A stretch of 64,000 nucleotides of DNA from Clostridium guangxiense (GCF_021043395.1 NZ_JAJNKE010000004.1:1-64000), one strand, 5' to 3'; shown: positions 37,059-46,229, counted from the first letter of the stretch. The notes: generated by a model not told the origin, from the letters alone. Translations and numbers: made by a program.

Positions 37059-38009
37059 CTATTTAAATAAACTCATTTGTTGATTATATTTTTTCATATT
37101 CTTTATAGATTTCATTTTTCTAATAATTATTTTTTCATTACCACTTAAATTTCCTATTAACATAGGTAAATTAGGATCATGTTTTAACCAATTATTCTGG
37201 ACTAATTGATTATTAAAATTTGCATAGCAGTATAGGCAATGATGTTTGCAAGTATTATATTGACCAATATCCACACTTTTTACACACCCACATACTTCCC
37301 TTTGCGTATCATCTTTTTTTACATCTACAGGTACACCAATTATTTTAGAAATCAATTGATCATCTATACATTTTCCTTTTTTTATTCCGTATTTAGACAA
37401 ATCAATTCCTTCTGAGCATGTTTCAATTTTTATATTGTAATTACTTGCAATGCTTGCCAATCTATCTGCTATATCATTCATATCATCTTTATCAAGTGAA
37501 TATATATTTAATTCTTTGGTATTTCTTTCTGTCTTTTTATATAAATCTAAAAAACTTATAACACACTTATCTGTGTATCCTGCAATGTGCTTACAAAACT
37601 TTTCAAACCACTCATAATGGTATTCTTTAGTATAAAAGTCATTTAGTAATATGGGGTCATATCGCCATATTACTTTCTCCTTTCCTATTCTACTGGAAAG
37701 TTCTTTGAAGGTTTTTATAATATCCTTCTTTGCTCTTGTTCCCTTCTCCACGTCATTTCTATATGCTGTTATAGTAAATTGAAAATAGTATTTGAAATCT
37801 TTTATTTCATCCAATCTTTCTAACATTGGTTTTGCATCCTTTGTCCAAAATACAAAACAATCTACAGTTTTAGGTGTAAGTTCTATTTTACTTACTTGTT
37901 TTGCGTTAAATGGATTTACTACATATACAAATCCGTCTTTAATACTATTAAAAAACCATTTGCTATAAAATGCTGGTATGTCAGTTCTCCTGCTTACACT
38001 AACAATCAT
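37059..38009 (-). CDS. DUF1848 family protein with radical-SAM-like cysteine motif
   Basis: The 316-aa protein starts MIVSVSRRTDIPAFY, typical of DUF1848. Near residues 240-265 it has CGCVKSVDIGQY followed by TCKHHCLYCYAN, a cysteine array that suggests an iron-sulfur cluster of unusual C-terminal placement. The function is unknown. I chose ATG at 38009 because GGAGGGG lies nine bases upstream; an ATG at 38027 lacks a site. It stands alone. Confidence 0.85.
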   Translation of the reverse strand: MIVSVSRRTDIPAFYSKWFFNSIKDGFVYVVNPFNAKQVSKIELTPKTVDCFVFWTKDAKPMLERLDEIKDFKYYFQFTITAYRNDVEKGTRAKKDIIKTFKELSSRIGKEKVIWRYDPILLNDFYTKEYHYEWFEKFCKHIAGYTDKCVISFLDLYKKTERNTKELNIYSLDKDDMNDIADRLASIASNYNIKIETCSEGIDLSKYGIKKGKCIDDQLISKIIGVPVDVKKDDTQREVCGCVKSVDIGQYNTCKHHCLYCYANFNNQLVQNNWLKHDPNLPMLIGNLSGNEKIIIRKMKSIKNMKKYNQQMSLFK

Positions 38010-38097
38010 TCCATTTAACCCCTCCATATAATTTATATGGTCTTTATTAGCCTAACTTAATAGATTTTAAGATGAATGAAGTATTATCTAGATACTT

Positions 38098-38325
38098 TTA
38101 TATTCTAAATAATTTTTTATTATTATAAATTATATCATTGTTAATTTGCTCCTTATACTTTAACAAATCTACATCCAAGCTATCTATTTCACTTACCATC
38201 TGATCGTATGAATAATTTACCTTAACTTTCTCTGAAATTATATCACTTTTAATATTATCTATTCTTTGTGAAATATATTTTATATCTTCTATATAATTAT
38301 CAATTATTTTTACTTGATATTGTAA
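38098..38325 (-). pseudogene. 5'-truncated coding remnant, 75 codons
   Basis: The minus strand reads as coil-forming protein (for example VKIIDNYIEDIKYISQRID, then DSLDVDLLKYKEQINND) to a stop at 38098, but the frame opens at a stop with no ATG, GTG or TTG or ribosome site near its start. Its composition is that of a real protein, similar in style to small phage-encoded coiled-coil proteins. It overlaps none of the annotated genes. I call it a decayed gene end; a frame-shifted start further upstream is possible. Confidence 0.55.
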
Positions 38326-38348
38326 TTATATTTGGGAAACCTAAATTT

Positions 38349-38636
38349 ATGCTATCCTATAACAATAAAAACTTGCAAGATATTAAAAATCAAAGAATAT
38401 ATGGATTAGAATTTTTTGATTTAATAATGCTTTTAATAGCTTCTATTAGTATTTTATTCTTATTGTATTCATTAAATCAGTTTAACAAACTAAAACCTTC
38501 ATATGAATCTTTAAGACAAGATATAAAGAAATCTATTAATAATAATCTTTGCAACTGCTCTAATCCTAAAAATTGCAATTGCAAAGATGAATATATAAAA
38601 TTTATGAAAACTAAAGGGATAGATTTAATATTTTAA
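38349..38636 (+). CDS. Small membrane-anchored Cys-rich protein, 95 aa
   Basis: ATG at 38349 opens a frame with one membrane segment (FFDLIMLLIASISILFLLY, about 22-40), a coil-like part, and a Cys-rich tail LCNCSNPKNCNCKDEY. The ribosome site is weak (GGGAAA 12 bases upstream). The frame is also open to a GTG at 38268, but that part is antisense to the remnant at 38098-38325. A hairpin overlaps its stop. The family is not recognised; I consider it a probable but not certain gene. Confidence 0.5.
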   Translation: MLSYNNKNLQDIKNQRIYGLEFFDLIMLLIASISILFLLYSLNQFNKLKPSYESLRQDIKKSINNNLCNCSNPKNCNCKDEYIKFMKTKGIDLIF

Positions 38637-38652
38637 GTCTTATCCCTTTTAT
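38613..38652. terminator. Hairpin at the end of the 95-aa gene
   Basis: AAAGGGATA and TATCCCTTT form a 9-bp stem with a 19-nt loop and a short T stretch. It may end transcription of both the small gene and the convergent M56 gene. Confidence 0.6.
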
Positions 38653-38655
38653 AGG

Positions 38656-40206
38656 CTAATTTCTATAAATACTTCCATCCTTTGCAATAAATAAATTATC
38701 TATAGTTCCTGTTCCGCCATTCTTTTTCATTGACTGACTAGTTAAACGAACACTATAATATTTCTTTCCATTTTTAGTTATAGAATTAAAGACAGTAGCA
38801 GCTATATCACCATTAGAAAAATTAGAATATCCATCACCACTTGGACCATTTGAAACAGTAGTTATTTTATTGTTTGATCCTAACTCATAATTTATAGCTG
38901 CAATTGCTGCTTCTTCAGACGTATAATTATCTTCTTGACTAGAATTGTTAGCTGTACTTTTATTATTTGTACTAGCTGCTTGCGTATTAGAACTGTTTTT
39001 TGTTGATACATTTACATTCTGTTTTTGAGTATTCTGTACAGTATTTGTATTAGTTTGATTTTTAGTAGAAGAATTGCTACTATCTAGTGCTGCAGTAGTA
39101 TTATTTTTTTGATCTTTATTAGTAGTTTTTACATGAGCGACTTTATTTGTACTAACCTTAGATTGTGCAGCTTTATTATTGCTTGTATTTAAAATTTTTG
39201 CATTAGTTAAAATACTGCCACCTATAATGCATGCAGCAACTACTCCAACTAATGTTCCAATTAATGTTCTCTTTTTAAATTTAGTAATCATAATAATTCT
39301 CCTTTTTATTTCAGATTTACTTACCATCGGAACTTCCCACGGCTTTACATCAAAAGACGAAACAAGTGATGTTAAATTAATAATTGTATCACCATATTTT
39401 TTATGATTGTTACTCTTTATATAACTTAATGCCTTGGCATCGCAGGCTATTTCAGAATCTTGCCTTAGTCTTTTAAATGAAAAGTACAATATTGGATTAA
39501 ACCAATGGATAAGATTTAATAATGTAATTAGCCAATTTACAAAAGTATCTTTGCGCCTAAAATGTGTAAGTTCGTGAATAATTATATATTTTACTTCTTC
39601 ATTGGTTAATTTGTGAGTCATGTATTTGGGTATTAATATAACAGGTTTAATTAAGCCTATTATGCATGGTGTCTTTACACTATTAGATTTTTTTATCTGT
39701 ATATTACATCTTACTTTCATTGCTTTCTTGCACTGCTTTAGAGTGTCACAAATTTCAACTTCTCTAAATGATTCCTCTGACTTAACCTTAAAGCAAAATA
39801 TTGTGTATATGCATAATAGATATATAGCACCAATCGCTAGAACAGCAATCCATATTATGCTTAATATATGCAAAATATTTTGATTACTATCTTGATTAAA
39901 ACTATTATTAACATTAATTTTTGTATAAATATAAGCTGGATTATTTGTAATCTGCGTATTGCTTGTATTTATAATGTTGCTTGTGATATTTTTATCAATA
40001 TTTACAGTATTATAGATGCTAAATGGACTGCTTAATGAATACGGTAATAGCAATCTAATTATAATAATAAACCATATATAATAGTGCCAAGCTGGACTAA
40101 GTTTATTTTTTAATAATAATTTTATAATCCATATAATAATAGCTGCTACTGTAGCCATAACCGATAACTTAATTGTCTGAAGAAATAAAGAAAAAACTAT
40201 ATACAT
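38656..40206 (-). CDS. BlaR1/MecR1-like M56 metallopeptidase with unusual C-terminal domain
   Basis: The 516-aa protein has N-terminal membrane helices, the zinc-protease motif HELTHFRRKDTF (about 211-222) and a further membrane helix near 320-335 (LIGTLVGVVAACIIGGSIL), as in the BlaR1 signal transducer. Where BlaR1 has a penicillin-binding sensor, this protein has an 85-residue Ser/Thr/Asn/Gln-rich linker (about 340-425) and a compact 85-residue C-terminal domain (SEEAAIAAINYELG... to GSIYRN). It probably senses an extracellular signal and inactivates the BlaI-type repressor encoded 15 bases upstream. ATG follows AAGGAAATGAT. Confidence 0.85.
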   Translation of the reverse strand: MYIVFSLFLQTIKLSVMATVAAIIIWIIKLLLKNKLSPAWHYYIWFIIIIRLLLPYSLSSPFSIYNTVNIDKNITSNIINTSNTQITNNPAYIYTKINVNNSFNQDSNQNILHILSIIWIAVLAIGAIYLLCIYTIFCFKVKSEESFREVEICDTLKQCKKAMKVRCNIQIKKSNSVKTPCIIGLIKPVILIPKYMTHKLTNEEVKYIIIHELTHFRRKDTFVNWLITLLNLIHWFNPILYFSFKRLRQDSEIACDAKALSYIKSNNHKKYGDTIINLTSLVSSFDVKPWEVPMVSKSEIKRRIIMITKFKKRTLIGTLVGVVAACIIGGSILTNAKILNTSNNKAAQSKVSTNKVAHVKTTNKDQKNNTTAALDSSNSSTKNQTNTNTVQNTQKQNVNVSTKNSSNTQAASTNNKSTANNSSQEDNYTSEEAAIAAINYELGSNNKITTVSNGPSGDGYSNFSNGDIAATVFNSITKNGKKYYSVRLTSQSMKKNGGTGTIDNLFIAKDGSIYRN

Positions 40207-40221
40207 ATCTTATCATTTCCT

Positions 40222-40596
40222 TTACTTCATATTTTCATCTAATATTTTTTTTAATTCTGATATTTCGTCTTTGCTTAATTTCTGTTTTTTTAAAAAGTTT
40301 GAGACAAATAAATTAACAGATCCTTGATATATTTTATTTATAAATGATTCTGTCTCTAAATTCATCATTTCATCCTCTGTAACAGCTGGTAAATATTGAT
40401 AGTTTTTCTTTTCTTTTATTACATCAATAGCCCCTTTTTTTACTAATCTGCTTATAAGCGTATGAACTGTCTTAGGACTCCAATCACAATTTTCATTAAG
40501 CCCTTCTATAATTTCTGAAAAAGTAGCAGGATGCTGATTCCATAAAACTTGCATAATACGCCATTCGGCATCTGATATTTTAGGTGAATTTTTCAA
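40222..40596 (-). CDS. BlaI/MecI/CopY-family transcriptional repressor
   Basis: The 124-aa protein has the winged-helix region ISDAEWRIMQVLWNQHP followed by WSPKTVHTLISRLVKKG, typical of BlaI/MecI. These dimeric repressors are cleaved on signal from a BlaR1-type peptidase, which is encoded immediately downstream. The start is TTG behind a strong AAGGAGGGG. A fitting operator lies at 40613-40650, so the operon should repress itself. No beta-lactamase or PBP gene is next to it. Confidence 0.93.
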   Translation of the reverse strand: MKNSPKISDAEWRIMQVLWNQHPATFSEIIEGLNENCDWSPKTVHTLISRLVKKGAIDVIKEKKNYQYLPAVTEDEMMNLETESFINKIYQGSVNLFVSNFLKKQKLSKDEISELKKILDENMK

Positions 40597-40612
40597 ATAT
40601 ACCCCTCCTTAC

Positions 40613-40650
40613 CTACAAATGTAATCCACGTTTACAGATTACACTTGTAG
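40613..40650. promoter_or_regulatory. BlaI-type operator
   Basis: CTACAAATGTAATC and GATTACACTTGTAG form a 14-bp inverted repeat with one mismatch. Each arm holds a TACA-N2-TGTA core, the BlaI/MecI/CopY recognition pattern. It covers the region just upstream of the repressor's ribosome site. Confidence 0.8.
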
Positions 40651-40717
40651 GACATTTTTGTCAATAGTTAAAAGGAAAAATAAACAAATTAATCCCAATC
40701 TATTCAAAAAGAATAAC

Positions 40718-40755
40718 TAAAAAATAACGACCATTCAAGTTTTCGAATGATCATT
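40718..40755 (-). terminator. Terminator downstream of the pseudogene
   Basis: On the minus strand AATGATCATTC pairs with GAATGGTCGTT over 11 bp with two wobbles, followed by ATTTTTTAG. It would close the minus-strand fetA-fetB-DUF554 transcript. The plus strand also has a T-run after the stem. Confidence 0.75.
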
Positions 40756-40884
40756 TATTTTTTCTTACACCATATAATTTACCACTTATTTAAAAACTAT
40801 TAAAAAAGTTAACTATATGGAAAGTCAATCCACTTTTTTATACTTTTATAATTTTCAATATCTTCCCTTGATAATTGTGTTATA

Positions 40885-41218
40885 TCAATCCATGTTAGAT
40901 AAATTTGGATTAGATTCATTGATTTTTACGCCTTCTCTTACTAATTCTTCTGAATTATAATATTACACTCTTCCAAAGCTTTTTGTACAATTTTATTTGT
41001 ATTAGAATCAGTAAGTGTGTTCCCTATTTCTGCAGTTGAAGCAAATTCTTTAGTAACTAATTTAGTTATATTATTATTATACGGCCCTTGTAATTTCTTA
41101 GATTGTTCAAGCAAAAAAACATTAGCTGAATTATTTAGCTTTTTAGCTTGCTCTTCAGTAACAATCCTTGATATCTCCTAAAGTGACTTCAGTTACAAAG
41201 CCTAACAAAAAAATACAT
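40885..41218 (-). pseudogene. Frameshifted gene remnant after DUF554
   Basis: A GGTGAT site and ATG (41218) open a short frame that stops after nine codons. Protein-like sequence then continues in shifting frames: FVTEVTLGDI, then SRIVTEEQAKKLNNSANVF through KIVQKALEECNI, and finally SEELVREGVKINESNPNLSN to a stop at 40885. At least three frameshifts are needed, one in a T-run. The spacing of eight bases after DUF554 suggests the gene once formed part of that operon. I do not recognise the family. Confidence 0.65.
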
Positions 41219-41226
41219 AATATGTA

Positions 41227-41955
41227 TCACCTAATAAAACTTAAAATCACCTCATAAGCCACAGGAACTAAAAGAGCCGGCAGCATATTCCCTACTCTGA
41301 ACTTTTTGCCGAAAGAAATATTTACACCAACACAAAAAATCAATGCTGAACCTACAAAAGACAAGTTTTCAATAAGTACCTTTCCTAAAAGTGATCCTGC
41401 AAGAATGGTAATGAATGTAATGCCTCCCTGATAAACGAAAACTGGAATTGCAGAAAACATAACCCCAAATCCATGAGTAGAAGCAAGAATTATAACTATA
41501 ACAAAATCCAAAATAGATTTAGCGGCTAACATTGAGTAATCTCCTTTAAGACCATCTTGTATTGAACCAACTATAGCCATGGCTCCAATACAGATAATAA
41601 GCGATGCATTAACAAAACCTTCAACAAACTGGTTGTCTTCTTTTATTCTTGCTACAGTTTTAATTTTTTCACCCAAAGTATCCAGCCACTTCTCAATATC
41701 CAATGCTTGTCCGATAAATCCCCCTATTACAAGTGAAAAAATTAAAAGCATGGTTCCCTTTGTTTCTATTCTGCCATTATTTATAGTAATCATTCCTTGA
41801 AGTGCTCCAGCAATGCCAATAAATATTGTAGCGACACCACATGCCTGCATTAAAATATCCTGCATTTTCTGTTTCATTCCATTTTTAAGAAACATACCAA
41901 TAGCACTTCCAATGATTACAGCTGTTGTATTTATAATAGTACCTAATCCCCTCAC
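41227..41955 (-). CDS. DUF554 family membrane protein
   Basis: The 242-aa protein has six to seven predicted membrane segments and the pattern GLGTIINTTAVIIGSAIGMFL at its start, typical of DUF554 (YdfK-like). The function is unknown; a transporter is plausible. The start is GTG behind AAGGAGG. It follows the FetB-like permease by 19 bases and is followed by a decayed gene, so it is probably the last intact gene of the operon. Confidence 0.88.
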   Translation of the reverse strand: MRGLGTIINTTAVIIGSAIGMFLKNGMKQKMQDILMQACGVATIFIGIAGALQGMITINNGRIETKGTMLLIFSLVIGGFIGQALDIEKWLDTLGEKIKTVARIKEDNQFVEGFVNASLIICIGAMAIVGSIQDGLKGDYSMLAAKSILDFVIVIILASTHGFGVMFSAIPVFVYQGGITFITILAGSLLGKVLIENLSFVGSALIFCVGVNISFGKKFRVGNMLPALLVPVAYEVILSFIR

Positions 41956-41974
41956 AAAATAGCCTCCTTTTTAC

Positions 41975-42745
41975 TTATAAAAACTGTTTTCTACTATTAT
42001 ATAAAGATTTATATCCTAAATTTAAAGATAAAAATACTGTTATACAAACGGAAGTGCAAATCGCAATCATAATAGCTATTTGATACATAATTGCTGTTGT
42101 AGGAAGCGTACCAGATAACATTTGTCCTGTCATCATTCCTGGTAAAAATATAATTCCCATTCCAAGCATTGAATTAAGGGTAGGAATTAATGCTGTTTCC
42201 AAAGCGCTATTAGCAAAAGGCTTTAAAATATCCTTAGGTTCTATACCTATGTTGAGCAGTGTATTAATTTTATTTTTTTCTCTTTCAATAGATTCCATAA
42301 AAGTTTTTATTGCAATGTTTACTCCTGTCATGGCATTTCCAATTATCATACCGGCTAAAGATATAGTGTATTGTGGATTAAATATGGATTTGTTAACCAC
42401 TACACCTACAAAGAAAAACAATACAAAAAGTCCAGGGAATGTTAAAGAAATTCCTATTGCAACTTTAAATTTACGGTTTAAATCTTTTCTACTTTTAATT
42501 ACTCTATTGATAGAAAATGCTATAATAACAATTAAAAAAGCTATCGTAAATAAAGGATTGGGATTGCCAAATATGTATTGAAGTATATATCCTACAATTA
42601 CAAGTTGAACTGACATCCTTAAGCTTGCAACTATAAGAAGCTTCGTCTTATTAACCTTTGATTTTTTCATTATTAATAAAACAATAAGTAATAATAAATA
42701 TATAAGTGAAAATCTAAAAATACTAAGTTTAACTATTCCATGCAT
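41975..42745 (-). CDS. fetB: FetB/UPF0014-type ABC permease
   Basis: The 256-aa membrane protein with about seven helices matches the UPF0014/FetB family: SLRMSVQLVIVGYILQYIF, GMIIGNAMTGVNIA and LNSMLGMGIIFLPGMMTGQMLSG. In E. coli FetAB is linked to iron export and oxidative-stress resistance; the substrate here is not proven. The gene begins one base after the ATPase stop, so translation is probably coupled. Confidence 0.88.
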   Translation of the reverse strand: MHGIVKLSIFRFSLIYLLLLIVLLIMKKSKVNKTKLLIVASLRMSVQLVIVGYILQYIFGNPNPLFTIAFLIVIIAFSINRVIKSRKDLNRKFKVAIGISLTFPGLFVLFFFVGVVVNKSIFNPQYTISLAGMIIGNAMTGVNIAIKTFMESIEREKNKINTLLNIGIEPKDILKPFANSALETALIPTLNSMLGMGIIFLPGMMTGQMLSGTLPTTAIMYQIAIMIAICTSVCITVFLSLNLGYKSLYNSRKQFL

Positions 42746-42746
42746 A

Positions 42747-43376
42747 TTATCGCCTCTTTACTATTTCAATTTTATTTTCACAAAATTCTTCTACAATACC
42801 CTTGTCATGACTTACAATTACTATATCAATATTTTTTTCTTTGCAAAAATTTATTATATTTCTCATTACTCTATAACTATTTTTTTCGTCTAATGCTGAA
42901 GTTGGTTCATCTAACAATATTACTTTGGGGCATAAAGATAAAAAAATTGATATGTAAACCCTTTGACGTTCTCCACCAGAAAGCGTGGATGCATTCTGCT
43001 TCAAAGGAACATTTGCAAAACAAAGTTCAGTAATATATTTTATATAATCTTCTTCTGGCATAGGTGCTTGTCTCAAAGAATAAAAGGTTTTAAAATTATC
43101 TAGAATACTCTCATCAAAAAGAAAAGGATCTTGAGAAACCAAGCTCACTTCACGTCTTAAAGAAATAGGATCATATTCCTCTACTTTTTTTTCTTTATAT
43201 AATATTTCACCTAATACTGGGCTTATAGTATGATTTAATAGCTTTAAAAAAGTACTTTTGCCGCTTCCACTCTCCCCTACAATAAAATTAACTTTACCTC
43301 TTTTAATTTTTACATTGTCATAAGTCAAATTTTCTTTATAAACAATATTATTCGCTTTAAATAATATTTCATCCAT
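42747..43376 (-). CDS. fetA: FetA-type ABC transporter ATP-binding protein
   Basis: The 209-aa ATPase has Walker A GESGSGKST, the ABC signature LSGGERQRV and Walker B ILLDEPTSALD. It is the energising subunit for the FetB-type permease directly downstream. ATG at 43376 is preferred over GTG at 43385, which would overlap the AAAGG ribosome site. First gene of the fetA-fetB-DUF554 operon. Confidence 0.9.
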   Translation of the reverse strand: MDEILFKANNIVYKENLTYDNVKIKRGKVNFIVGESGSGKSTFLKLLNHTISPVLGEILYKEKKVEEYDPISLRREVSLVSQDPFLFDESILDNFKTFYSLRQAPMPEEDYIKYITELCFANVPLKQNASTLSGGERQRVYISIFLSLCPKVILLDEPTSALDEKNSYRVMRNIINFCKEKNIDIVIVSHDKGIVEEFCENKIEIVKRR

Positions 43377-43427
43377 TACATTCACATCCTTTGTTTATAC
43401 TCTATATTTTATTTTATCATTAAAATA

Positions 43428-43468
43428 AAAAATTACTACAGCATTTATACTTTACTGTAGTAATTTTT
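43428..43468. terminator. Terminator after the 44-aa gene
   Basis: AAAAATTACTACAG and CTGTAGTAATTTTT form a 14-bp stem with a 13-nt loop. Placed two bases after the stop of the small gene, it ends that transcript before fetA. Confidence 0.9.
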
Positions 43469-43469
43469 A

Positions 43470-43604
43470 TCAGTATTCACTTCTACCTTTTGAATCAAAT
43501 TTAGCTCTTGCACTTTCGGCATTTGGATCGTGTTTTATATTTTTCTTTTTAAATGTTCCATCTTCTTTTTTATCATTCTGCGTCTTATTCATTTTGTTGT
43601 TCAT
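43470..43604 (-). CDS. Small conserved-looking basic protein, 44 aa
   Basis: ATG at 43604 follows GAGAGGTG. The 44 residues (start MNNKMNKTQNDKKEDG) include GTFKKKNIKHDPNAESARAK and end KGRSEY. The peptide resembles a small clostridial family I recall under the name CPC_1213, of unknown function; this match is from memory. A strong terminator follows directly, which supports a real one-gene transcript. Confidence 0.7.
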   Translation of the reverse strand: MNNKMNKTQNDKKEDGTFKKKNIKHDPNAESARAKFDSKGRSEY

Positions 43605-43650
43605 TAAAAACACACCTCTCTATTAGTATGTTTCCCTCTCATATGACTTT

Positions 43651-45903
43651 TTATTCCTCTACTATATGAATTTTATCATCAATGACATCGACTATTGCTT
43701 TCCCGCCATCAGAAAGTTTTCCAAACAAAACTTCATCTACAAAATATGATTTTATATCCTTTTTTATAATTCTAATTATTTCACGTGCACCGTATTTTGA
43801 ATTAAGCGCTTTATCAGCTATCCATTCAATGCACTTATTAGTTATTTCGATTTCTATATTTTTAGAATTAAGTTTATCCCTTAAATATTTAAATTCTTTT
43901 TTTACTATCAATTCTGCCATTTGTAAATTCATTTCATTAAAAACTATTATATCATCTAATCTATTTCTAAATTCAGGTGAGAAATACCTGTTTACTTCTT
44001 TATCTATATATTCTCCACCCACAGTTCTATGTCCAAAACCTATTATATTTTTGCCAACCCCTACTGCACCCTTGTTTGAAGTCATAATAAGTATTACATT
44101 TCTAAAGTCAGCCTTTTTTCCAGAAGTATCAGTCAAGGTTGCATAATCCATTATCTGAAGAAGAACATTTAAAATGTCTTGGTGAGCCTTTTCTATTTCA
44201 TCAAGAAGCAATACACAATATGGATTTTTTCTTATAGCATCTGTTAAAAGTCCACCCTCCTCATATCCAACATATCCCGGAGGAGAACCTATTAGTCTTG
44301 CTACAGTATGCTTTTCTTGATACTCACTCATGTCAAATCTTATTAATTTTATATTAAGTACTTCTGATATCTTTCTAGCTATTTCTGTCTTTCCAACACC
44401 TGTAGGACCTACAAATAGCAAATTAGCTATAGTTTTAGCCTCATCATTAAGACCCGCTCTAGATCGTTTTACAGCCTTAACTACGGCCTCTATAGCACTG
44501 TCCTGACCAAAAATATTTTGTTTTAAAGTACCTTCTAAAGATTTTAGCTTTTCAATTTCATTTTCTGATACCTCTGTTACAGGTACACCGGAGATAGAGG
44601 AAATTACATTTTCTATGTCTTTTACATCTATACTTATAACATTTTCATCTTTTCTGCCCATCTGAGAAAGCGCACCACATTCATCAATTACATCAATTGC
44701 TTTATCAGGTAAAAATCTATCGTTTATATATTTAGCTGAAAACTTTGCTGCCGCCTGTAACGCACTATCAGTATATCTTACATTGTGGTACTCCTCGTAT
44801 CTTTCTCTTACTCCTTTTAAAATATCATAAGTCTCCTCTACGGTTGGTTCCTTAACGTCAATCTTTTGAAATCTTCTTGATAAGGCTCTATCCTTTTCAA
44901 ATATCTTTTTATACTCATCATAGGTTGTAGAGCCTATAAATTTAATTTTACCTCCAACAAGATATGGTTTTAATATATTAGATGCGTCTATTGAGCCACC
45001 TGAAACTGCACCAGCTCCTATTATAGTATGTATCTCATCTATATATACTATTGGCTTATCTTGTTTTTCGATATCGCTTAATATTTTTTTTATTCTTTCT
45101 TCAAAATCTCCTCTATATTTTGTACCTGCAACCATACTTGCCATATCAAGAGCATATATTTTACTCCCTTTTAATACATTTGGCACTTGACCTTTTACAA
45201 TCAATTCAGCTATACCTTCTGTAATGGATGTTTTTCCAACACCGGGCTCTCCAACATGTATAGGATTGTTTTTTCTTCTTCTACACAAAACTTGAAGAGT
45301 TCTTTTAATAACATCCTCTCTTCCTATAACAGGGTCAATAAGTCCTTTAGCTGCTTTTTCAGTTATATTATCAATAAAATTACTTGAAATAGGTTTATCA
45401 GTTTCCTCATAGTAATCATATGCATAATATTCCTCATCATTATCACTATATTCATATGAATTGTTAATTTTATCATTAACAATGGAAATTCCATGAGTTA
45501 TATAATTAAGAAGGCTTATTCTAGTAATGCCTTGTCTTTTTAAATAATATCCTCCAAAAGAATTTTCATCATCATAAATTGCTACATATATATCTCCAAT
45601 AGTAATACTTTCATTTCCACTTGAGAAAACATGTTTTGCTGCAGAATTAATTATATTTTGAACTCCTTCTGTTTGTATTGGTTCCCCTTTATCTAGTTTT
45701 TCAATATTAGCTGAAAAATAATCCTCAAGCTCCTTTTTTAATTCCTCTACAGAACCTCCAGAATTTTTTATTATTTTTATGCCATCATCATAAAATAGAG
45801 AGGCATAAAGTATATGCTCAGGAGTAAAATATTTGTGCATATCATATTTTGCCTCACTATATGCTGCTGTAATAATTTCATCTAAAGTATCATCAAATCT
45901 CAT
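43651..45903 (-). CDS. clpA: ATP-dependent Clp protease ATP-binding subunit ClpA
   Basis: The 750-aa protein has an N-terminal Clp repeat domain (about 1-150) and two AAA+ modules with Walker A motifs GEPGVGKTS and GPTGVGKTE. The second module includes GYVGYEEGG. There is no coiled-coil middle domain, so it is ClpA rather than ClpB or ClpC. It unfolds proteins for ClpP. clpS lies two bases upstream, so the adaptor and ATPase are co-translated. An IGF/IGL-like loop (IIGFGHR) for ClpP docking is visible near residue 620. Confidence 0.95.
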   Translation of the reverse strand: MRFDDTLDEIITAAYSEAKYDMHKYFTPEHILYASLFYDDGIKIIKNSGGSVEELKKELEDYFSANIEKLDKGEPIQTEGVQNIINSAAKHVFSSGNESITIGDIYVAIYDDENSFGGYYLKRQGITRISLLNYITHGISIVNDKINNSYEYSDNDEEYYAYDYYEETDKPISSNFIDNITEKAAKGLIDPVIGREDVIKRTLQVLCRRRKNNPIHVGEPGVGKTSITEGIAELIVKGQVPNVLKGSKIYALDMASMVAGTKYRGDFEERIKKILSDIEKQDKPIVYIDEIHTIIGAGAVSGGSIDASNILKPYLVGGKIKFIGSTTYDEYKKIFEKDRALSRRFQKIDVKEPTVEETYDILKGVRERYEEYHNVRYTDSALQAAAKFSAKYINDRFLPDKAIDVIDECGALSQMGRKDENVISIDVKDIENVISSISGVPVTEVSENEIEKLKSLEGTLKQNIFGQDSAIEAVVKAVKRSRAGLNDEAKTIANLLFVGPTGVGKTEIARKISEVLNIKLIRFDMSEYQEKHTVARLIGSPPGYVGYEEGGLLTDAIRKNPYCVLLLDEIEKAHQDILNVLLQIMDYATLTDTSGKKADFRNVILIMTSNKGAVGVGKNIIGFGHRTVGGEYIDKEVNRYFSPEFRNRLDDIIVFNEMNLQMAELIVKKEFKYLRDKLNSKNIEIEITNKCIEWIADKALNSKYGAREIIRIIKKDIKSYFVDEVLFGKLSDGGKAIVDVIDDKIHIVEE

Positions 45904-45905
45904 AA

Positions 45906-46205
45906 CTACGCCCCCTTCATAGTCAGCTTCAGCGGATATCCATTTTTACTTGCCATATTCTGAGTTTGTTTAATCTTAGTAGCCGCTATGTCATAGGAAT
46001 ATATTCCTGCAACTCCGCTTCCTTTTTTATGTACACTAAACATTATTTTAACTGCCTCAGGAACATTTTTTGAAAATATGCTTACCAAAACTTCTACTAC
46101 GAAATCCATAGTAGTATAATCATCATTATATATTATTACTTTATACATCCTAGGCTTTTTTATTTCATCAATTGTTTTTTCTTGTAATTTTGTTTCACCT
46201 GACAT
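45906..46205 (-). CDS. clpS: ClpS adaptor protein
   Basis: The 99-aa protein has the ClpS core YKVIIYNDDYTTMDFVVEVL and a conserved AVKIMFSVHKKGSGVAGIYSYDIA. ClpS delivers N-degron substrates to ClpA. The Asp pair in YNDDYT and Thr-Met form the N-degron pocket. ATG start. It precedes clpA by two bases; an AT-only 15-bp palindrome lies 25 bases upstream. Confidence 0.95.
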   Translation of the reverse strand: MSGETKLQEKTIDEIKKPRMYKVIIYNDDYTTMDFVVEVLVSIFSKNVPEAVKIMFSVHKKGSGVAGIYSYDIAATKIKQTQNMASKNGYPLKLTMKGA

Positions 46206-46229
46206 AAGAACAGCTCCATATTACTAAAT

